DNA of 64,000 nt from Parerythrobacter_A sp963838735 (GTDB lineage Bacteria; Pseudomonadota; Alphaproteobacteria; Sphingomonadales; Sphingomonadaceae), in the NCBI GenBank assembly GCA_963838735.1, contig CAWISG010000010.1:1-64000 (forward strand). Direction: 5' to 3'. The translations under genes and the position numbers were made by a program. The notes under the pieces were generated by a model. It had not been told where the DNA came from. It was given only the letters and a program-made list of their open reading frames with translations, and made no database searches. This document shows positions 27,452 to 37,354 of the stretch, in pieces (the stretch's first letter is position 1; each line of letters opens with the position of its first letter).

Positions 27452-27535
27452 TGGTATTCCCCTTGGTATTGCGGGCACCGGACCATTCCGAATTACCCAT
27501 TCGTCAAAGCTTGTCGAATCTGTAAGCGGACGCTT

Positions 27536-27790
27536 CTAGCGCACCAAAGTGCGGCTGGTAAGATGAAAACCGCCGAGCACAACGGCAGCGCTCAGCGAGG
27601 CAACCAGAACCGCCTGTGCGGTGATGCCGTGTGCCAGCATGAACCCGTCTATGGCGATGCCGCCAACCAGGGCACCAACGATGCCGAATGTCAGATGCCA
27701 GCCGACACTGTCTTTCGGGTTTGCACACAGGGCGCTGGCATGGAACCAGCCCAATGTCGCGCCCAGAGCGAGGAGCAGTACATAGCCCAT
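27536..27790 (-). CDS. Small membrane protein, three predicted helices
   Basis: A hydrophobic protein of 84 residues. Hydrophobic segments lie at about 1-19, 32-52 and 58-78 (LTFGIVGALVGGIAIDGFML, AQAVLVASLSAAVVLGG). The arrangement is a little like GlsB/YeaQ/YmgE stress proteins, but the motifs are not clear enough to name it. It lies between the acidic lipoprotein and uppP genes, all on the same strand. No obvious ribosome-binding site precedes the ATG. Confidence 0.6.
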   Translation of the reverse strand: MGYVLLLALGATLGWFHASALCANPKDSVGWHLTFGIVGALVGGIAIDGFMLAHGITAQAVLVASLSAAVVLGGFHLTSRTLVR

Positions 27791-27913
27791 ACTGCTAGCG
27801 TGTCAGGTCCGTAATCATGGTGTCGTAACGTCTTCGCTGTCCGATGGGTTCCGCCTCGATCCAGATTACGCCTTTATCCTGTCACAATTCGGCACAGTAA
27901 TGTTGCCAAATCG

Positions 27914-28720
27914 TCACAGCGTGAACCAGGCGATGGCCGCCAGCCCGACCACGATGCGATACCAGGCGAACGGCGCGAAGCCGTGGCGGCTGACATAGGC
28001 GACGAAAGCCCGGATGACGGCCAGCGCCACGAGGAACGCCGCCGTGAATCCAAGCGCGATCTCGGTCCAGCCGATGGTCGCTTCGCCCGCCAGCAGCGCG
28101 GGTTCGTCCAGGATCTTCAATGTCGCCGCACCCAGCATTGTCGGCACGGCAAGGAAGAAGCTGAACTCCGCCGCCGTCTTGCGTCCGACACCCATCGCCA
28201 GCGCGCCCATGATGGTGGCGCCGGAACGGCTGGTGCCGGGGATCATGGCGAGGCATTGCACCAGCCCGACGCCGATCGCCATGCGCCAGCTCAAGGCCGC
28301 GACGCCGGTATCCTCGCGTACCGGAATGACCTTTTCCAGCACCAGGATCGCGATCCCGCCGATCACCAGCGCCACGGCCACCACCATCGGGCTGGTCAGC
28401 ATCACGTCGATGGCATCCTTGGCGAACAAGCCGATTACGGCAGCCGGCATGAAACCCAGCAGGATGTTGCGCGTGAAGCGGATCGCCTCGTCCTCGCGCC
28501 GCAGCAGGCCCATCCCCATGCCCCAGAAGGTGGACCAGTAACTGACCACCACCGCCAGAATGGCACCCAACTGGATGACGATATTGAATTGCCGCCATTG
28601 TTCAGGGTCGTAACCGAACACCGACTGCGCGAGGATCAGATGGCCGGTGGACGACACCGGCAGGAACTCGGTCAGCCCTTCGAGGATGCCGAGCAGGATG
28701 GCGGTGAGCATGGTGTCCAT
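27914..28720 (-). CDS. uppP: Undecaprenyl-diphosphatase UppP/BacA
   Basis: An integral membrane phosphatase of 268 residues that recycles the lipid carrier for peptidoglycan and polysaccharide synthesis and gives bacitracin resistance. Both catalytic motifs are present: LEGLTEFLPVSSTGHLIL near the N-terminus and PGTSRSGATIMGAL in the middle. The ATG at 28720 is preferred over the GTG at 28729 because GAGGT lies six bases upstream of it. Confidence 0.96.
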   Translation of the reverse strand: MDTMLTAILLGILEGLTEFLPVSSTGHLILAQSVFGYDPEQWRQFNIVIQLGAILAVVVSYWSTFWGMGMGLLRREDEAIRFTRNILLGFMPAAVIGLFAKDAIDVMLTSPMVVAVALVIGGIAILVLEKVIPVREDTGVAALSWRMAIGVGLVQCLAMIPGTSRSGATIMGALAMGVGRKTAAEFSFFLAVPTMLGAATLKILDEPALLAGEATIGWTEIALGFTAAFLVALAVIRAFVAYVSRHGFAPFAWYRIVVGLAAIAWFTL

Positions 28721-28774
28721 AAGACGCACCTCATGGACACCATGCCGCTATTGTCAACGCTACCAGCCGATACC

Positions 28775-30994
28775 CTACCAGATCACGACCCGCTCTTCGG
28801 GCGGCAGATAGAGCGCGTTGTCCTCGGTCACACCGAACGCTTCGTACCATGCATCCATGTTGCGCACGACGCCATTGACGCGGAATTCCTCAAGGCTGTG
28901 CGGGCCGGTGCGCAGACGCTGGCGGACATTCTCTTCGGTCTGCTGGCTGCGCCATATTTGCGCCCATGCCAGGAAGAACCGCTGATCGCCGGTCAAACCG
29001 TCGATTACCTTGTCTTCCTTGCCATCGAGCGACAGCTTGTAGGCACGATAGGCGAGGCTCAGCCCGCCGATATCGCCGATATTTTCGCCCAGCGTGAGGC
29101 GGCCGTTCAGGCAGGTTTCGCCATCGTCGAGCGGGCAATAGCTACCATATTGCGCCACCAGCGCATCGCCGCGCTCGTCGAAAGCGGCACGGTCGGCATC
29201 GGTCCACCAGTTGCGCAGCTGCCCCTTGGCGTCGGACTTGCTGCCCTGGTCGTCGAACCCGTGGCCGATTTCGTGCCCGATGACCCCGCCGATCGCGCCG
29301 TAATTCACCGCCGCATCTGCCGTCAGGCCGAAGAACGGCTGTTGCAGGATGCCTGCGGGAAACACGATCTCGTTCTTGGTGGCATTGTAATAGGCGTTCA
29401 CCGTCTGCGGCAGCATGCCCCATTCGGTGCGGTCGATAGGCTGACCCAGCTTGGCAAGGTTGTCCGCGCGTTCCCACGCGGCGGACGCCATGCGATTGGC
29501 CAGCGGATTGTCGCCGGTGATCGTCAGGCCGGGATAAGTCTCCAGATTGTCGCGATAGCCGATCTTGGGATCGAAGCTGTCAAGCTTTGCCATCGCTTCG
29601 GCCTTGGTTTCTTCGCCCATCCAGTCGATCTCGTCGAGGCTCTGCGCCATGGCCAAGCGCAGATTGGCGACCAGGTCTTCCATCGCCGCCTTGTTTTCGG
29701 GCGGGAAGTAGCGCGTAGCATAAGCCTTGCCGAGCACTTCACCCAGATGCCCCTCGGTTTCGGAGATGGCACGTTTCCAGCGCGGGCGCTGTTCCTGCTG
29801 TCCGCGCAGCAGCTTGCCGTAGAACGCGAAGTCAGCCTCGTCGAAGCGGGCGGGCAGGACCGATGCGTTGTTTTCCAGGAACTCCTTGATTGTCCATGCG
29901 CGCAACACGTCCATCGGTGTTTCGGCGAGCAGCGCGAACATGCCGGGCGTGCCCGCCCCGATCTTGGCCAGCGTGTCCTCGTCCAGCGCCAGCTCGGCGG
30001 CACGTTCCGCGGTGGGCGGCATGTCATAGATCACGAACCGGTCCGTGTCGGCAAAGCCGCTGGCCGTGATCATGGCGACGATGGGGAAGGTATCGGTCAG
30101 CGCGCTCAGTTCTTCGGGTGTCACTGCGTTATAGGTCAGGTCGCGATTGCGCCGGGTCGTGCGGTCCCAGGCGATGGTGCGGGCAATGCGGTCTTCGAAA
30201 TCATACACCGCCTGCGCCGTTTCGACCGGCGTGGCGTCGCCGTTTTCCTTCATCAGGAAAGCGAGATATTCGCGGTATTTCCGCTGGATATCGACGCCCT
30301 TTTCGGTTTCGTCGAAATAGTAGTCGCGGTCCGGCAGGCCCAGCCCGCCCGATGCGACATAGACGGTATAGCGGTCCGGCTCCTTCTGGTCGACGGTCAC
30401 GAATCCGCCCAGCGGCGAAGGCATGCCGGGCTGCGACCACAGCGTGACCAGCTCGGCCAGCGTCTGCGCACCAGCGATCCTGTCGAGATAAGGCTGCGCC
30501 TGCGCCAGCCCATTGGCCTCGATGGCATCGGTGTCGGCAAAGGCGTTGTAGGCATCGACGATACGCCTTTCGTCCGCGCTCAGGGTTGCTTCGCGCGCCG
30601 CCAGGTCGTCGACGACCGCCTTCACGTCGCTGGTCGATTTCTCGCGCAGCAGGTTGAACGCGCCGAAGCGGCTGAATTCGGGCGGAAGCGGATTGGCCGC
30701 CAGCCATTTGGCATTGACGTGGGCGAAGAAGTCGTCGCCCGGCGCGATGGCGGGGTCCAGACCGGCGGGATCGACGCCCCATTCGCCGAAGCTCATCGTG
30801 GGCATATCGACATCTGCCGCATCGGCAGCGGCGCTTTCCGCACTCTTTTCGACCAGCAGCTCGATATGCTGGAAGTTTAGGGAAGTTGAGGCCCCATCCG
30901 GTGTTGGCGGACCCGGTGCCGCGAATGCAGGCGTGGCCAATAGGGTCGGGGCAATTGCCGCCAGGCTGGCGGCGGCGAGTAGGCGTGCGATCAT
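28775..30994 (-). CDS. M13-family metallopeptidase, secreted
   Basis: A neprilysin/PepO-like zinc endopeptidase of 739 residues. The ATG at 30994 follows AGGGA and begins a clear signal peptide (MIARLLAAASLAAIAPTLLA, cleaved near AFA-AP). The zinc motif HEIGH is in GGVIGHEIGHGFDDQG and the third ligand in LGENIGDIGGL. The typical C-terminal CxVW is replaced by RVVIW, lacking the Cys. It faces uppP at a distance of 54 bases on the same strand. It is probably periplasmic or outer-membrane-associated. Confidence 0.93.
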   Translation of the reverse strand: MIARLLAAASLAAIAPTLLATPAFAAPGPPTPDGASTSLNFQHIELLVEKSAESAAADAADVDMPTMSFGEWGVDPAGLDPAIAPGDDFFAHVNAKWLAANPLPPEFSRFGAFNLLREKSTSDVKAVVDDLAAREATLSADERRIVDAYNAFADTDAIEANGLAQAQPYLDRIAGAQTLAELVTLWSQPGMPSPLGGFVTVDQKEPDRYTVYVASGGLGLPDRDYYFDETEKGVDIQRKYREYLAFLMKENGDATPVETAQAVYDFEDRIARTIAWDRTTRRNRDLTYNAVTPEELSALTDTFPIVAMITASGFADTDRFVIYDMPPTAERAAELALDEDTLAKIGAGTPGMFALLAETPMDVLRAWTIKEFLENNASVLPARFDEADFAFYGKLLRGQQEQRPRWKRAISETEGHLGEVLGKAYATRYFPPENKAAMEDLVANLRLAMAQSLDEIDWMGEETKAEAMAKLDSFDPKIGYRDNLETYPGLTITGDNPLANRMASAAWERADNLAKLGQPIDRTEWGMLPQTVNAYYNATKNEIVFPAGILQQPFFGLTADAAVNYGAIGGVIGHEIGHGFDDQGSKSDAKGQLRNWWTDADRAAFDERGDALVAQYGSYCPLDDGETCLNGRLTLGENIGDIGGLSLAYRAYKLSLDGKEDKVIDGLTGDQRFFLAWAQIWRSQQTEENVRQRLRTGPHSLEEFRVNGVVRNMDAWYEAFGVTEDNALYLPPEERVVIW

Positions 30995-31325
30995 TTGTGA
31001 AGTCCCTGTCTGGTAGCTGGCGTTCCGGCTGGCAGTGCCATGCTTAACGCAGGCTGATGGCGAGAGCGATAGAAGGCGCATGTGGAACATATTGCCCCTG
31101 TTTTGTGCAGCCGACGCGCTGTTCGCAAAAGGGCGGATTTGCAAGGGCTGGCGCATCGATCGGCACCGATATGGTGTAACCTTTGCCAAACGCTGGTCGA
31201 ACGCGCGTCATGCGGTCGGAGAACAGGAGGCGGAAATGCGTTCATGCCGGATCGTTAGCCGGTCCGTGCAATGTAGGACAGCAGCCCAGTCCTTACCGGC
31301 GCCCCCGCCACGAACTCAGGCCGCC
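30995..31325. other. Intergenic region, no gene seen
   Basis: 331 bases between the M13 peptidase start and the ABC exporter stop, both on the minus strand. It must hold the peptidase promoter and possibly the end of the exporter transcript. A weak hairpin (AGGAC/GTCCT, near 31273-31291) lacks a T run. Open frames here have no credible start or composition. Confidence 0.6.
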
Positions 31326-33116
31326 CTAAGCAATTTCGCCCGCGAATTGCAGGTCCGCCAGCCGCGAGTACAGCCCGCCCGCCGCCGCCAGTTCGCCATG
31401 CGTGCCCTGTTCCACGATGCGCCCGCCATCCATCACCACGATGCGGTTCGCCGCGCGCACGGTCGCCAGCCGGTGCGCGATGACCAGCGTGGTGCGCTGA
31501 GCCATCAGCACGTCCAGCGCATCCTGCACCAGCCGCTCGCTTTCAGCGTCCAGCGCGCTGGTCGCTTCGTCCAGCAGCAGGATCGGCGCATCGCGCAACA
31601 ACGCGCGGGCGATGGCGATGCGCTGCTGCTGCCCGCCCGACAGCCGCGTGCCGCTTTCGCCCAGAAACGTATCGAACCCCTGTGGCAGCGCGTCGAGGAA
31701 CCCCTCGGCATGGGCGGCATGGGCGGCGGCGCGGATGGCGGCATCGTCCGCCTGCCAATTGCCGTAGCGCAAATTGTCGCGCGCGCTGGCGCTGAACAGC
31801 ACGCCGTCCTGCGGCACCAGCGCAATACGTTGCCGGATTTCCGCCGGGTCCGCGCTGGTCAGCGGCACGCCGTCGATGCGAATGCTGCCACCCTGCGGGT
31901 CGTAGAACCGCTCCGCCAGCTGGAAGATGGTGGACTTGCCCGCACCCGACGGGCCGACCAGCGCGACCGTTTCGCCCGGCTCGACTTCCAGCGTAAAGTC
32001 CTGCAGCGCCGGTGTTTCGGGGCGGCTCGGATAATGGAACGTCACCCCGCGAAACGCCAGCGCACCACGCGGCGGATCAGGCAAGGCGACGGGCCGCGAA
32101 GGCGGGGCGATACCGGGTTTTTCGTCCAGCAATTCGCTCAACCGGCTGGCCGCGCCAGCACCGCGCAGCAGGTCGCCCACCACTTCGGTCAGCGCGGCAA
32201 AGGCCCCCGCCGCGATCAGGCCGGTGAACACGAATGCGCCGATGGTGCCGCCGGTCAGCGTGCCGTCCACCACCAGCAGCGCGCCGCGCCACAGCACAAG
32301 CGTGATGCCGCCGGTAATCAGCGTGATGAGAATGGCGGTCATGCCGGCGCGAATGAGGATGCGCCGCTTCGCCACGTCGAACGTCTTTTCCACCGCGCGC
32401 ACGAACCGGCTGCTCTCGCGCCGTTCCTGACCGAATGCCTGCACCACTTTCATCGCGCCCAGCACTTCGGCCACCATCGCGCCGACATCGGCGACGCGGT
32501 CCTGGCTGGTTCGGCTGATATCGCGCAAGCGTTTGCCAAAAATCGCGATGGGACCGATCACCAGCGGGATGCCGATTAGCAGCCACACCGCCAGCTGCGG
32601 CGCGAGATAAAAGAGGTAGCCCGTCGCCAGCACTGCCATGATGACATTGCGCAGGGCGATGGACAATGTGGTGCCGACCACCTGCTCGATGATGGCGGTG
32701 TCCGAGGTCATCCGGCTGCTGATTTCGCGCGGGCTGTTTTCCTCGAAGAACGAGGGCGACAGGCGCAAGAGGTTGCGATGGACGCGGGCGCGGATGTCGG
32801 CGACCACGCGCTCGCCCACCCAGCTGACGAAATAGAACCGGATCGCGGTGGCCGCGCCCAGCACCATGACCAGCATCAGCAGATAGCGGAACCAGCGCCC
32901 GATATCCTCGGCATCCTGCGCGCCGAAGCCCCGGTCGATGATGAGCTTGAGCGCGGAAGGCAGCGCGACGGCGGTGATGACGGCGGAGATCAGCAGCGCG
33001 ATCAGCGCGAAGCTGACCTGGCGCGGATAGGCCCGCGCCGCCGCCCACACCATCACCAGCGGTTTGAGCGAACGCGCGCGTTTCGGCTCGTCATCGGGTG
33101 TGGGGGCGGCATCCAT
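31326..33116 (-). CDS. ABC exporter, fused permease and ATPase (MsbA-like)
   Basis: A half-transporter of 596 residues with six transmembrane helices (about 20-310) and a C-terminal ATPase. The ATPase shows Walker A GPSGAGKST, signature LSGGQQQR, Walker B ILLLDEATSALD and the H-loop VIAHRLATV. The family exports lipids, drugs or peptides; the substrate is not evident. I chose the ATG at 33116 because the frame, although open for another 458 codons, there runs antisense to phaZ. It is divergent from phaZ with 123 bases between starts. Confidence 0.93.
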   Translation of the reverse strand: MDAAPTPDDEPKRARSLKPLVMVWAAARAYPRQVSFALIALLISAVITAVALPSALKLIIDRGFGAQDAEDIGRWFRYLLMLVMVLGAATAIRFYFVSWVGERVVADIRARVHRNLLRLSPSFFEENSPREISSRMTSDTAIIEQVVGTTLSIALRNVIMAVLATGYLFYLAPQLAVWLLIGIPLVIGPIAIFGKRLRDISRTSQDRVADVGAMVAEVLGAMKVVQAFGQERRESSRFVRAVEKTFDVAKRRILIRAGMTAILITLITGGITLVLWRGALLVVDGTLTGGTIGAFVFTGLIAAGAFAALTEVVGDLLRGAGAASRLSELLDEKPGIAPPSRPVALPDPPRGALAFRGVTFHYPSRPETPALQDFTLEVEPGETVALVGPSGAGKSTIFQLAERFYDPQGGSIRIDGVPLTSADPAEIRQRIALVPQDGVLFSASARDNLRYGNWQADDAAIRAAAHAAHAEGFLDALPQGFDTFLGESGTRLSGGQQQRIAIARALLRDAPILLLDEATSALDAESERLVQDALDVLMAQRTTLVIAHRLATVRAANRIVVMDGGRIVEQGTHGELAAAGGLYSRLADLQFAGEIA

Positions 33117-33239
33117 TTCGCGTGGCAGATAAGCGGATAGGCAGAGGATTGCCAGTGCGGTCCGCCGCCAATGATGCATTGCACAATAGCGTCGCGGGCG
33201 GCAAGGTAACTTCCAAAGACGCAACAGGGACGCGAAATC

Positions 33240-34499
33240 TTGCTCTACAACGCTTACGAATTGCAGAAGACCTGGCTCAACAGCGCCAGCACGATGGCGA
33301 GCATCGGAGCGGAATTGCTGTCCAACCCGTCCTTGCCGATGGGCTATTCTGCCTTCGCCTCGCCCGTGGCGTCCGCGCTGGAAGTGTTCGCCCACGCCAC
33401 CGCCACCTATGACAAGCCTGCCTTCGGCATCGAGACGGTGGAAGTGGATGGCACGGCGTTCGCGGTGGAAGAAGCCACTGTCGTCAACCGCGCCTTCGGC
33501 GATCTCAAGCGTTTCGTGCGCGACGGCCTGCCCGACGATGCGCCCACCCTGCTCATCGTCGCACCGATGAGCGGGCATTACGCCACGCTGTTGCGTGGCA
33601 CGGTTGAGCGCATGGTGGAAACCGCGCGCGTCTATATCACCGACTGGGCCGATGCGAAGATGGTGCCGACCGGCGAGGGCGAGTTCGATCTTGACGATTA
33701 CATCGACTATCTCATCGGCTTTCTCGCGCATATCGAGGAGGCGGAAGGCCGCCGCGCGCATATGATGGCGGTGTGCCAGCCCAGCGTGCCTGCTCTGGCC
33801 GCCACCGCGCTGATGAACCGCGACGATCATCCGCAGCACGGCGCGCGTCCTTGCAGCCTGACCATGATGGGCGGCCCAATCGACACGCGCGAAAGCCCCA
33901 CCACGGTCAACGATCTGGCCATGCAGCGTCCGATCGAATGGTTCGCCAATACCGTGATCGCCACTGTCCCATTGCAGTACCGCGGCGCGGGGCGGCGGGT
34001 CTATCCCGGCTTCCTGCAACTGTTCAGCTTCATGAGCATGAACCTGGATGGCCATATCCAGAGCCATTACGAGCTGTTCAAGCACCTCAACGCAGGCGAT
34101 GACGATGCGGCGGCGGTCGAAAGCGCGCAGGCGACCAAGGATTTTTACGACGAATATCGCAGCGTGTGCGACATGACGGCGGAGTTTTACCTGCAAACGG
34201 TGGAAGAGGTGTTCCAGCGCCACTCCATCCCCGAAGGCACCTTCGAACATCGCGGGCGGATCGTCGATCTGGGCGATATCGCCGACACCGCGATCCTGTG
34301 CGTGGAGGGGGAGCGCGACGACATCTCCGGCATCGGCCAGACCAAGGCCGCGCTGAAGCTGGCGACCGGGCTGGACGACGCAAAAAAGGCGTATCTGCTG
34401 GCCGAAGGCGCGGGCCATTACGGCATCTTCAACGGCAGTCGCTGGCGCAAGCAGGTCGCGCCGCGCGTCGATGCGTTCATGGCGGAGCATGGTGTCTAG
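33240..34499 (+). CDS. phaZ: Intracellular polyhydroxybutyrate depolymerase
   Basis: A cytoplasmic enzyme of 419 residues that degrades stored PHB granules. The nucleophile Cys is in MMAVCQPSVPALAA, as in the Ralstonia PhaZ1 type. The C-terminal GHYGIFNGSRWRKQVAPRV contains the expected His. The start is a TTG at 33240: the conserved family N-terminus (MLYNAYELQKTW) begins there, AGGGA lies nearby upstream, and the first ATG in frame is 18 codons further on. A thiolase, MaoC and phbB elsewhere in the window complete a PHB cycle. Confidence 0.93.
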   Translation: MLYNAYELQKTWLNSASTMASIGAELLSNPSLPMGYSAFASPVASALEVFAHATATYDKPAFGIETVEVDGTAFAVEEATVVNRAFGDLKRFVRDGLPDDAPTLLIVAPMSGHYATLLRGTVERMVETARVYITDWADAKMVPTGEGEFDLDDYIDYLIGFLAHIEEAEGRRAHMMAVCQPSVPALAATALMNRDDHPQHGARPCSLTMMGGPIDTRESPTTVNDLAMQRPIEWFANTVIATVPLQYRGAGRRVYPGFLQLFSFMSMNLDGHIQSHYELFKHLNAGDDDAAAVESAQATKDFYDEYRSVCDMTAEFYLQTVEEVFQRHSIPEGTFEHRGRIVDLGDIADTAILCVEGERDDISGIGQTKAALKLATGLDDAKKAYLLAEGAGHYGIFNGSRWRKQVAPRVDAFMAEHGV

Positions 34500-34515
34500 G
34501 GGCGGCTAACGGCGG

Positions 34516-35119
34516 CTAGGTCGGAGGTGCACCTTCCTCGCGCCGCAACAGTCGCCGTATGATGCGGCGCGCGGTCAGCAGCAGCCATACTGCCAGACGC
34601 CAGCAGCACCAGTGCGATACCGCCCGCCGCATAAGGATATTCGAACGCAGCCCAGAGCAGCCCTGCACTCGCCACATCCTCGACAGTGGAGACCATCACA
34701 TTGCTGACCGGTTCGGGGCTGGCATTGACCACGCCACGCGTCGCCGCCTTGCCGCCATGCGCGGTCAGCGCCGCACCGCCGCCCAGCACGAAGGCGATGA
34801 CCTGCACCGCCGGGTCGGACGGATCGACGATCGCCAGCGCCAGCAACGCTCCGCCGACGGGCCGCACGAAGGTGTGCACCGTGTCCCATACGCTGTCGAA
34901 CCACATCACCTTGTCCGCCAGAAACTCCGCCACTGCCGCCAGCGCGGCAATGCCAATGACCCAAGGGTTCTCCAGCGCGCCCAGGCTGGCAAGATGCTCC
35001 GGTACCGGCACCACGTCGAAGCGCATGGCGAGGCCAGTGGCGACCATACTCAGATACAGCCGCCACCCCGCCAGCAGGCTGACGCTGCCCGCAATGCCGA
35101 TGATTTCGATGATGCCCAT
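34516..35119 (-). CDS. DUF4126 membrane protein (frame broken near the 3' end)
   Basis: A protein of about 200 residues with several hydrophobic helices (GSVSLLAGWRLYLSMVATGLA, IALVLLAS). The uncorrected frame runs to 34496 with a non-conserved tail. One base away, after GIALVLLASG, a frame gives VWLLLTARRIIRRLLRREEG and a stop at 34516-34518, a much better membrane helix plus basic tail. One extra base near 34594 would explain this, and the 604-base span is 3n+1. Function unknown. Confidence 0.75.
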
Positions 35120-35122
35120 GCC

Positions 35123-36073
35123 CTACGTCACCGACCGCGGACGACCCACGCCACCCGTTGGAATGTCCAGAGCCTTCCGGTCCCAACTGCCTGTATCGGC
35201 GATGGCAGCATATGTGCTTTCCAAAAAGGCCGTCAGCGCCGCATCGGGATCGTCCGCCGCGCGCACGTCCGCATAGGGCAAGACAAATTCGCCCAGTTCG
35301 GCGTGCCAGTAGGTAGTTTCGGGTTCGACGGCCTGTGAGGAAAGCCCGTCTGGCGTCGGATAGCCGTAAGCGTAGAATGCGGCTTCGGTGATTTCGTCCT
35401 CGCCCGTGCCGCCACCGCCCAGCCAGAACCCTGCGCTGGCGACTTCGTGGCTGTACGCTTCGCGCGTTACGCGGTCGGACAATGCGGGAATGCCGCCGGG
35501 ATGCAGGGGCGCAGTGCGGCCGCTGAAGCGGGTGATGGCAAGATCGAAGCTACCCCAGAACAGATGGCTTGGGCTGGACTTGCCGACGAAACCGGTCGCG
35601 AACCGTGCGAATACGCGGTCGACGCCGCGGAAGGCGGTTAGGAGACGCCGCGCGGTGGCGGCATCCCACGTGCGCGCATCCGTATCTCGCGCGAAAGGTA
35701 CCGGATCCGGAACTTCGTTCGGTGCGCCATCAGTTCGGACCGGTACGCCGACAGCCTCCAGGCTCTCGCCAAGCTGCTCCGCAAACCGCGCCACGCTTTG
35801 ACCTTCGAGCGGAAACCGATCGCTGTGGCCCGACGAGCTGTCCACGCGAAGCTCACCACGCGCGAGATCGAGCAGAACCTCGGCTTCGTCCTGTGCTCCG
35901 TAAAGCGGATACGTGCGGAAGCCGCGCGGCACGACGCGTAGTGCGACATGCCAGCCGTGGTTGCGCCACGGTAGGGTCCGCAACGGCAGTTTCCCGATAA
36001 CTTGAAGGTAGGCATGCAGCGTGTCGCCGACCGGCCCATCGGCAGCAAAGTCGAGGGCCGGCCAGCGGCGCAC
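35123..36073 (-). CDS. DUF5996 family protein
   Basis: A protein of 316 residues of a conserved but uncharacterised family. Typical segments are WPALDFA near the N-terminus, LPWRNHGWHVALRV, and the central HLFWGSFDLAITRFSGR. The C-terminal half contains FYAYGYPTPDG and YWHAELGEFVLPY. No signal peptide or membrane segment is seen. The start is a GTG at 36073 immediately after the thiolase stop, so the two are probably co-transcribed. The name describes the fold family only. Confidence 0.82.
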   Translation of the reverse strand: MRRWPALDFAADGPVGDTLHAYLQVIGKLPLRTLPWRNHGWHVALRVVPRGFRTYPLYGAQDEAEVLLDLARGELRVDSSSGHSDRFPLEGQSVARFAEQLGESLEAVGVPVRTDGAPNEVPDPVPFARDTDARTWDAATARRLLTAFRGVDRVFARFATGFVGKSSPSHLFWGSFDLAITRFSGRTAPLHPGGIPALSDRVTREAYSHEVASAGFWLGGGGTGEDEITEAAFYAYGYPTPDGLSSQAVEPETTYWHAELGEFVLPYADVRAADDPDAALTAFLESTYAAIADTGSWDRKALDIPTGGVGRPRSVT

Positions 36074-37252
36074 TTACAAGACCTCGAACATCCCGGCGGC
36101 ACCCATGCCGCCACCGACGCACATGGTCACAACGACATATTTCACGCCGCGCCGCTTGCCTTCCAGCAGGGCGTGGCCGACGCAGCGGGCGCCGGTCATG
36201 CCGTAGGGGTGACCGATGGAAATCGAGCCGCCGTTTACGTTAAGAATGTCGTTGTCGATGCCCAGCTTGTCGCGGCAATACAGCACCTGCACCGCAAACG
36301 CCTCGTTCAGTTCCCACAGGCCGACCTGGTCCATCGAAATGCCCGTGCGTTCGAGCAGCTTGGGAATGGCGACGACCGGGCCAATGCCCATTTCGTCGGG
36401 CTCGGTGCCCGCAACCGCCATGCCGACATAGCGCCCCAGCGGCGTCGCGCCGCGCTTCTCGGCTTCGGCGGCTTCCATCACCACGACCGCGCTGGCGCCA
36501 TCCGATAGCTGGCTGGCATTGCCCGCCGTGATGGTGGTGTCCGGGCCGAGCACCGGTTGCAGGCTCGACAGCCCTTCCAGTGTGGTGGAGGGGCGGTTGC
36601 CCTCGTCCTTGGCGATCGTGACCTCCTCGTCCGTGATCTCGCCCGTTTCCTTGTTCTTGACCTTGTGCGTGGTCGAAACCGAGACGATCTCGTCGTCGAA
36701 CAGGCCCGCTTCCTGCGCGGCGGCTGTGCGCTGCTGGCTTTGCAGCGCGTATTCGTCCTGCGCCTCGCGGCTGATCTTGTAGCGTTGCGCAACGGTTTCG
36801 GCGGTTTGCAGCATCGGCATGTAGACTGCGCCGTGCATCGCCATCAGTTCGGGATCCGGCATCACGCGCATTTCGGGCGTCTGCACCATGCTGATCGACT
36901 CCTGCCCGCCGGCGGCAACGATGTTCATGTTGTCGACGATCACCTGCTTTGCCGCAGTGGCAATGGTCATCAGCCCGCTGGAGCACTGGCGGTCGATGGT
37001 CATGCCCGAGACCGTGACGGGGCATCCGGCGCGCAGGGCGACCTGACGGCCCAGATTGCCCGCTTGCGCACCCTGTTGCAGCGCCGCGCCCCACAGCACG
37101 TCGTCGATTTCGCCCGGTTCGATCCCGGCACGTTCGATAGCAGGCTTCAGCGCATAGGCCCCCAGCGTGGCACCCGGGGTGGAGTTGAAGGCGCCTTTGT
37201 AAGCCTTGCCCATTCCGGTGCGGGCGGTGGAAACGATGACGGCGTCGCGCAT
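36074..37252 (-). CDS. Acetyl-CoA acyltransferase (thiolase)
   Basis: A thiolase of 392 residues. The nucleophile Cys90 is in DRQCSSGLMTIA, the His in SIGHPYGMTGAR and the second Cys in MCVGGGMGAAGMF. It could serve either beta-oxidation or acetoacetyl-CoA synthesis for PHB; the motifs do not decide. It is followed directly by DUF5996 and preceded by a MaoC hydratase gene, 102 bases upstream, on the same strand. Confidence 0.93.
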   Translation of the reverse strand: MRDAVIVSTARTGMGKAYKGAFNSTPGATLGAYALKPAIERAGIEPGEIDDVLWGAALQQGAQAGNLGRQVALRAGCPVTVSGMTIDRQCSSGLMTIATAAKQVIVDNMNIVAAGGQESISMVQTPEMRVMPDPELMAMHGAVYMPMLQTAETVAQRYKISREAQDEYALQSQQRTAAAQEAGLFDDEIVSVSTTHKVKNKETGEITDEEVTIAKDEGNRPSTTLEGLSSLQPVLGPDTTITAGNASQLSDGASAVVVMEAAEAEKRGATPLGRYVGMAVAGTEPDEMGIGPVVAIPKLLERTGISMDQVGLWELNEAFAVQVLYCRDKLGIDNDILNVNGGSISIGHPYGMTGARCVGHALLEGKRRGVKYVVVTMCVGGGMGAAGMFEVL

Positions 37253-37354
37253 GTGTAATTCCTTATTCTGTAGAGCCGAGCCACAGCGAACGCCGGGGCC
37301 TGTATGAAAGTTTGTGCTTGGTCGAGGGAGACCCCGACTTTAGCCGGGGTTCGA

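Noticed and set aside
27983..30880. 965-codon frame on the plus strand
   Set aside because: It is antisense to uppP and the M13 peptidase, both with clear catalytic motifs; the encoded protein is rich in Arg, His and Gln, as expected for a mirror frame.
33117..34490. Long open frame continuing the ABC exporter upstream on the minus strand (over 450 codons)
   Set aside because: It lies antisense to the well-supported phaZ gene, contains no family motif, and results from the high GC content and codon bias of the opposite strand.
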